From Listeria immobilis (GTDB lineage: Bacteria; Bacillota; Bacilli; Lactobacillales; Listeriaceae): a DNA stretch of 64,000 nt. The DNA is taken from NCBI RefSeq assembly GCF_014322765.1, contig NZ_JAASTZ010000007.1:94979-158978 (forward strand). The letters are read 5' to 3'. How positions within the stretch are numbered: the stretch's first letter is position 1; each line of letters begins with the position of its first letter. This document shows, piece by piece, positions 59,503 through 64,000 of this stretch. The notes beneath the pieces were generated by a model that made no database searches, was not told the origin of the DNA, and saw only the letters and a program-made list of their open reading frames with translations. Position numbers and translations under genes: made by a program.

Positions 59503-60206
59503 ATTATCAAATATTAATAGACGATACACCTTGCACTGATTATGGATTATGTGTTACAGAGAGACCGGTTTTAAAAACACCAGAACAGGACATTGAAGTC
59601 AGAGAAATCAGAGGAAGAAATGGAGCTTTTGTAATTCCGTACGGATTTAAAAATATCGAAGAAGAAATTTCATTCAATTTTTTAGACGACACTAAATCAT
59701 TCAAACAACTATTTAGAGAAGCGAAAAAGTATTTTATGAATGGAAAAAAACTTGTGTTTTCAGATGACCCCCATGTTTACAGAAAAATAGTCCATGTGTC
59801 ATTTGCCGATGCTGAAAATACGATATTAGAGTACGGATTGTTTAATGTTATCTTCACTTTAGATCCATTTCAATATATTAATACAAGCATTATTGATATT
59901 GATAAAGGGGATTTGCTTATGAATGAAGGTAGTGTGGAATCGCAGCCCTATATAAAAATTTTCGCAACAGGGGATGTCACTTTGAACATTTCAGGAAATA
60001 ACTTTATTTTTAAAGGAATTGATGAATATATAGAACTCGATTGCGAAAATTTAATGGCATACAAGACAGTAAATGATGTAATTGCTCCAGCTGACGATAA
60101 AATGTTTACTCCAGATTTCCCTGTGCTCCAAGCGGGAGAAAATTATTTTGATTGGATTGGAAATGTCGAAAAAATCGAAGTTAATCCGTATTGGAGGTAT
60201 GTGTAA
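59499..60206 (+). CDS. Distal tail protein (Dit)
   Basis: 235 residues from TTG 59499 behind GGGAGGGCGAA; overlaps the tape measure stop. Begins with the Dit N domain (QILIDDTPCTDYGLCVTERP, REIRGRNGAFVIPYGF). It forms the hub that joins tail tube and baseplate. Confidence 0.9.
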   Translation: MNYQILIDDTPCTDYGLCVTERPVLKTPEQDIEVREIRGRNGAFVIPYGFKNIEEEISFNFLDDTKSFKQLFREAKKYFMNGKKLVFSDDPHVYRKIVHVSFADAENTILEYGLFNVIFTLDPFQYINTSIIDIDKGDLLMNEGSVESQPYIKIFATGDVTLNISGNNFIFKGIDEYIELDCENLMAYKTVNDVIAPADDKMFTPDFPVLQAGENYFDWIGNVEKIEVNPYWRYV

Positions 60207-62332
60207 TGATACCAGTTTTATACAGTTCCAAAAGTACTAATTTTGACAGCAATGGCTTAGGACTGCTAAAAGATACTATCTCTGCATCGGTGGATGAAAC
60301 TTTAAACGGTTCATGTGAATTGACAATTGAATATCCAATGACAGCTAGATTGTTTGATGAAATAATTGATGAATCTATTTTTAAAGTGAAGGCAAATGAA
60401 GCGCAAAATTTTCAACTTTTCCGAGCATATAACATTGCGTGTGACGAATTTACTAGCTCAATCATAGTCAAGGCTAGGCATATTACAAATGACGCTACTT
60501 CGAATTTTGTAGAAGATTTCACTGTCGAAAATATCACACCTGGCGCCGCTTTGAGTAAATTGTTTTCTTCTACCGCTTACCCTTCTAAATTTTCTGGAAC
60601 GTCAGACATCACTACTTTGTCAAGTACAAGCATACAACGAAAAAACCCGCTTGAAATTATTGCAGGTGTGGAAGGCTCGCTCTTGGACGTATGGGGTGGG
60701 GAGTTAGTTCGTGATAATTTTAGTATAAATTTATTAAAACGTCGTGGCAGAGATAACGTCGCATCTATTAGATATCGAAAGAATTTGACTGGTTTAGAAA
60801 CAGATGTAGATACTGAAAATGTAATTACTCGCATTTATCCGTTTGCAAATAAACAAGATGTAAACGGTAATGAACAGACAATAGTATTACCTGAAAAATA
60901 TTTAGACAGTGAACATATTAATGCATATTCGAATATAAAAATTTTACCAGTCGATTATTCATCTGATGAAGAAGTGACAGATGTTACAACTCTTAGAAAT
61001 GTAGCTGGAAAATATTTTACTAATTCTAAAACTGACATACCAGAGATAAATATTAAAGTATCTTTTGAACCCCTCTCTGAAATGAGGGGATACGAAAAAT
61101 ATAAAAACTTAGAAATGGTTGAACTAGGTGACACTGTAACCGTTTATCATCCGGATTTGAATGTAAATATTACTGCAAAAGCGGTTCGAACAAAATATAA
61201 TGTCATTACTGAAAAATATGAAGAAATAGAACTTGGCAGTATTAAAGCTGATTTTACAGACACGTTAAAGTCAGACATTAGCAAAGTTGTCGATGAGGTT
61301 CCTACCCAAGATTGGATGCAGAATGAACTGAAAGCAATAGGTGACAGCATTCAAGGTGCGAATGGGGGAAATATTTATACATTTCCTACTTTCAAACCTT
61401 CAACAATGTATTTTATGGATACAGATGATGTGAATACTGCTAAAAAAGTGATGGTTATGAATAGAGAGGGCATAGCGTTTTATCAAAACGGAATAACTGG
61501 CACTCCTAAAACGGCTTGGGGAATTGATGGGAAATTTGTCGCAGATTGGATTGGAACCGGTACGTTGCGAGCGATTGACATTGAGGGCGTAACCATCACA
61601 GGTTCAAGCGGATATTTCGATGTTTTATACTCAAGTTTTTTACCAGGTCTTCCGGCACCGCAGTATCGCGAAGAACTTCAAATGGGCGGTGGGACTGGTT
61701 TTAATTTAACTGCACAGTCGACAAGTAAGCTTTATCCTGCCATGCAAGTTCGGATGAACACAAACGGAGATTTAGGTCTTGCGATTGAAGCTGTGAACGA
61801 AAATACAGGTGCAATTGATGCGGACAGAGTTGTCAGACTATCACCGTTTGCAGGCATCGAAACTCCTTTGATTCAAAGTGACGGCTGGTGTTGTATAGGT
61901 GCTAATTCGGACGGGAAAACCGCTTCTATTGATCGTCACACGTGGGTTTCTGGCGGTGGTCCTCAACTGCGCTATGTGCCGCATCGAGCTAGTAATTTTG
62001 AGACTGCTAGTTCAGAGGAATACAAGAAAAATATACGTAAAGTAAAGAAAACTGCCTTTGGTAAAACAGCGAAGCAAGTCATAAATGAAACAGATGTTTT
62101 TACGTATTCACATATCGCAGATGAAACTAATGAAAAGAAAATCGGTTTTATTGCGGAACAAGCTTCTGATTCATTGACCACCGCAGACGGAAAGGCAATT
62201 GATTTATATAATTCCGTTGCATGGATTTATCAATATGCAAAAGAAAACGAAGCAGAAAAAGAAGCATTAAAAGCAGAAGTAAAAGAGCTGAAGGACTTAG
62301 TTAATAAATTAGTGAATGAGGTGAACAAATGA
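60206..62332 (+). CDS. Tail-associated protein (Tal) with C-terminal S74 chaperone
   Basis: 708 residues from ATG 60206 behind GGAGGTATGTGTA. Residues 1-370 are the gp27/Tal hub domain (prophage tail endopeptidase type). The C-terminal part is a Peptidase_S74 intramolecular chaperone: SSEEYKKNI contains the Ser and Lys five apart that make the cleavage dyad, followed by KKIGFIAEQ and a short coiled coil. Such domains fold trimeric fibres and then cut themselves off. No lysin motif is seen. Confidence 0.88.
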   Translation: MIPVLYSSKSTNFDSNGLGLLKDTISASVDETLNGSCELTIEYPMTARLFDEIIDESIFKVKANEAQNFQLFRAYNIACDEFTSSIIVKARHITNDATSNFVEDFTVENITPGAALSKLFSSTAYPSKFSGTSDITTLSSTSIQRKNPLEIIAGVEGSLLDVWGGELVRDNFSINLLKRRGRDNVASIRYRKNLTGLETDVDTENVITRIYPFANKQDVNGNEQTIVLPEKYLDSEHINAYSNIKILPVDYSSDEEVTDVTTLRNVAGKYFTNSKTDIPEINIKVSFEPLSEMRGYEKYKNLEMVELGDTVTVYHPDLNVNITAKAVRTKYNVITEKYEEIELGSIKADFTDTLKSDISKVVDEVPTQDWMQNELKAIGDSIQGANGGNIYTFPTFKPSTMYFMDTDDVNTAKKVMVMNREGIAFYQNGITGTPKTAWGIDGKFVADWIGTGTLRAIDIEGVTITGSSGYFDVLYSSFLPGLPAPQYREELQMGGGTGFNLTAQSTSKLYPAMQVRMNTNGDLGLAIEAVNENTGAIDADRVVRLSPFAGIETPLIQSDGWCCIGANSDGKTASIDRHTWVSGGGPQLRYVPHRASNFETASSEEYKKNIRKVKKTAFGKTAKQVINETDVFTYSHIADETNEKKIGFIAEQASDSLTTADGKAIDLYNSVAWIYQYAKENEAEKEALKAEVKELKDLVNKLVNEVNK

Positions 62333-63432
62333 GCAACTTACGAAAAATAAATGCAACGTTAGACTTGAACAGAAAAAGTTGGAGTATTGAACGTATTGAA
62401 GCGATTCAGGGCGATATTGATTCATTAACAATTGCGGCGCGAATCGTCCTAGACGGTAAAGGGATGGACTTAACTGATTATACGCCTACTTTTGCGGTGG
62501 TGCTTCCGGGAACAAGCGAGTATGTCATTGACGATTTACATTTTGATATTAGCCGATTGAGCGAAGGATACTTCGAATATACTTTCGTAAAAGAAGCGTT
62601 TTCAGTTCCGGGCGTATATGATACAGCCCGTTTTATTTTGCAGAAAAAAGACAAAACGGAGCTAAGCGGTATGCCTCGTTTCACTTATTACGTAGAGAAA
62701 GACCCGCTTCAAGGTAAAGTTATTGCTGAAAGTTATATAAGTGATTTCGAGCGATTAGAACAAATGATACATGATGTTGAAACAGAAATCGCAGGCTTAC
62801 ATGATGAAGTGACAAGTGAAAGTATGCGATTAGATACTGAAATAGCTGAACTTGACGCAAAAATTGACACAGAAACGAGTAAATTGCAAACAGAAGCGAA
62901 TAATCTACAAACGCAATTCGATAGTTTTAATCCGTCACAATTTGCACAACAAACGGACTTAAATGCACATGTAAATAATGCGGATATTCACGTAACATCA
63001 GCGGATAAAACGAATTGGAACGCAAAAGAAACGACTGTTGGCGCACAAGCGAAAGCAGATGAAGCGCTTGATGGCGCGAAAACAGATGCTGCAAGTTTGT
63101 ACGAGCCGAAAATTGCAAAAACCGCATGGACGGCGCCTGTGCTGAATAGCGGATTTTCTATATTAGACAGTAGATTTCCGCCTCTGTATCGACTGAAAGG
63201 GTCTACACTGCAAATAAAAGGTGCTGTAGGGCGTACGACAGCGACAGGGGCTATTTTTACGCTTCCAGTAGGTTTTAGACCGGCAGAACGCCACGGATTT
63301 GCGGTGGCGATGGTCATAGGTGCGGCAGGCGCAGTCGCTACTGTGTATGTTCATGATGACGGTCGTGTCGAGTTGGTTTCTGCGTCAGGGAATTACAATT
63401 TATGGTTAGAGATAACGTTAGATATTGATTGA
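62329..63432 (+). CDS. Baseplate upper protein / receptor-binding protein
   Basis: 367 residues. N-terminal BppU-like domain (TLDLNRKSWSIERIEAIQGD, IVLDGKGMDLTDYTPTFAV), a coiled coil (about 145-200), and a C-terminal beta-rich head (STLQIKGAVGRTTATGAIFT, HGFAVAMVIGAAG). Probably recognises cell wall teichoic acid sugars; G+C rises toward the head, which suggests exchange. 4-bp overlap with Tal. Confidence 0.85.
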   Translation: MSNLRKINATLDLNRKSWSIERIEAIQGDIDSLTIAARIVLDGKGMDLTDYTPTFAVVLPGTSEYVIDDLHFDISRLSEGYFEYTFVKEAFSVPGVYDTARFILQKKDKTELSGMPRFTYYVEKDPLQGKVIAESYISDFERLEQMIHDVETEIAGLHDEVTSESMRLDTEIAELDAKIDTETSKLQTEANNLQTQFDSFNPSQFAQQTDLNAHVNNADIHVTSADKTNWNAKETTVGAQAKADEALDGAKTDAASLYEPKIAKTAWTAPVLNSGFSILDSRFPPLYRLKGSTLQIKGAVGRTTATGAIFTLPVGFRPAERHGFAVAMVIGAAGAVATVYVHDDGRVELVSASGNYNLWLEITLDID

Positions 63433-63449
63433 GGTGGTGAGCAAATGAG

Positions 63450-63833
63450 ATGGAACAAGAATTAAAAATTTCTAACGCTGAGTATCTTAAATTAAATAAA
63501 AGGATACAAAGCAATGAAAAATATGTCGAATCGCTAAAAGAAGATTTACAAGAACATAGCGAAGCGATGAGTAAAATGCAAGCGGAATTAGAAGAAGTGA
63601 AACACAATCGTGTTTTAAATGAGGACACTCTATCTCTGATGATGGAGAACGCCGTACGCAACGGATTAAGTGATGTAATGAGTGAGATAAAAGCACAAGA
63701 TGAACGCATTAGAAATTTAGAAGTAGATAAGTATAAAACAGCTTATAAATCATTGTCATGGGCTTCTGCTGCTGGGGGCGTCGTAGTAATTGGCGCTATT
63801 GTCGCAGCTATCCTCAAAGCAATTATTAATTAA
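63450..63833 (+). CDS. Coiled-coil membrane protein near the lysis cassette
   Basis: 127 residues, long coiled coil (1-95) and one C-terminal membrane helix (ASAAGGVVVIGAIVAAILKA). Layout like XhlA/holin-associated proteins of Gram-positive phages. GAGGTGGTGAGCAAATGAG upstream. Confidence 0.75.
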   Translation: MEQELKISNAEYLKLNKRIQSNEKYVESLKEDLQEHSEAMSKMQAELEEVKHNRVLNEDTLSLMMENAVRNGLSDVMSEIKAQDERIRNLEVDKYKTAYKSLSWASAAGGVVVIGAIVAAILKAIIN

Positions 63834-63851
63834 AAATAAGGAGTGAACAAA

Positions 63852-64000
63852 ATGAAAAAAATTAACTGGAAGGTAAGATTTAAAAATAAAACGTGGGTTA
63901 TCTCAACGATAGCCGCGTTATTCTTCATTGTGCAAGCGGTGTTGCTTGTGTTCGGGATTTCATGGGATTATAACGAATTGCTACAGCGACTTATCACCGT
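63852..64000 (+). CDS. Holin, phi LC3 type (3' end outside window)
   Basis: ATG behind AAGGAGTGAACAAA. The first 50 codons read INWKVRFKNKTWVISTIAAL and continue into a second hydrophobic stretch, the start of phi LC3-family holins. The window ends inside the gene. Endolysin should follow. Confidence 0.85.
   Translation, partial: MKKINWKVRFKNKTWVISTIAALFFIVQAVLLVFGISWDYNELLQRLIT

Larger units (their letters stand above)
27611..64000. mobile_element. PSA/A118-like siphophage prophage (right end outside window)
   Basis: From tRNA-Ser onward all genes are phage-like: integrase, repressor switch, early small genes, primase module, late regulator, terminase, head, tail, baseplate and holin. The left border is placed at the 5' end of the tRNA gene; the exact attachment core cannot be found because the right border lies beyond 64000. 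Late gene order and the +1 recoding sites resemble Listeria phage PSA. Lysin and the region between lysin and right att, where Listeria phages often keep anti-CRISPR genes, are not visible. Confidence 0.93.

Overview
The window reads as a Listeria chromosome carrying an integrated temperate siphophage. Evidence for Listeria: low G+C, strong Shine-Dalgarno sites, an incomplete F1-like ATPase operon of the kind known from Listeria, and PSA/A118-like phage genes. The exact species cannot be fixed from the sequence alone. No CRISPR array, insertion sequence or rRNA gene was seen.

Region 1 (1-7.7 kb): the end of a Fn3-like protein, then a compact operon of c-like, b-delta fusion, alpha, gamma, beta and epsilon-like ATP synthase subunits and a small membrane protein. 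There is no a subunit, and the c-like subunit has Val where the proton-carrying Glu/Asp should be. This looks like an F1-type ATPase that no longer couples to protons. Region 2 (8-13.3 kb): a PRD/PTS-controlled operon with a fructose-type EIIA, EIIC and EIIB and a GatZ/KbaZ-like protein. Region 3 (13.3-19.4 kb): HAD hydrolase, Rrf2 regulator plus His-rich methyltransferase, GNAT plus MarR, and an MMPL exporter divergent from a TetR regulator. Region 4 (19.6-26.3 kb): an NreABC-type oxygen/nitrate sensor system, a SirB-like chelatase, NirB, NirD and a uroporphyrinogen-III methyltransferase. A perfect match to the staphylococcal NreC box lies just before nirB, so the system probably controls nitrite reduction and its siroheme supply. 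No nitrate reductase is in the window.

Region 5 (27.5-64 kb, running off the right edge): tRNA-Ser(CGA) and then the prophage. The leftward arm holds integrase, a membrane protein, an ImmA-like protein and a repressor. A switch region follows with two strong promoters pointing at each other. The early region has many small genes, two leftward membrane-protein cassettes with near-identical promoters, a Gp157 and AAA ATPase pair, a frameshifted helicase, a DUF669 protein and a primase-helicase. An array of GTTACCG repeats after the primase is a likely replication origin. Late genes start after a RinA/ArpU-like regulator.

Between a DUF559 nuclease and an HNH nuclease lies about 480 bp of non-coding sequence with many hairpins, a tRNA-like fold and a terminator: the best candidate here for an undescribed RNA element. 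A possible cos site, terminase, portal, protease, capsid, tail and baseplate genes follow, with three probable programmed frameshifts (capsid +1, tail tube +1, tape-measure chaperone -1) inside 3 kb. The window ends inside a holin gene.
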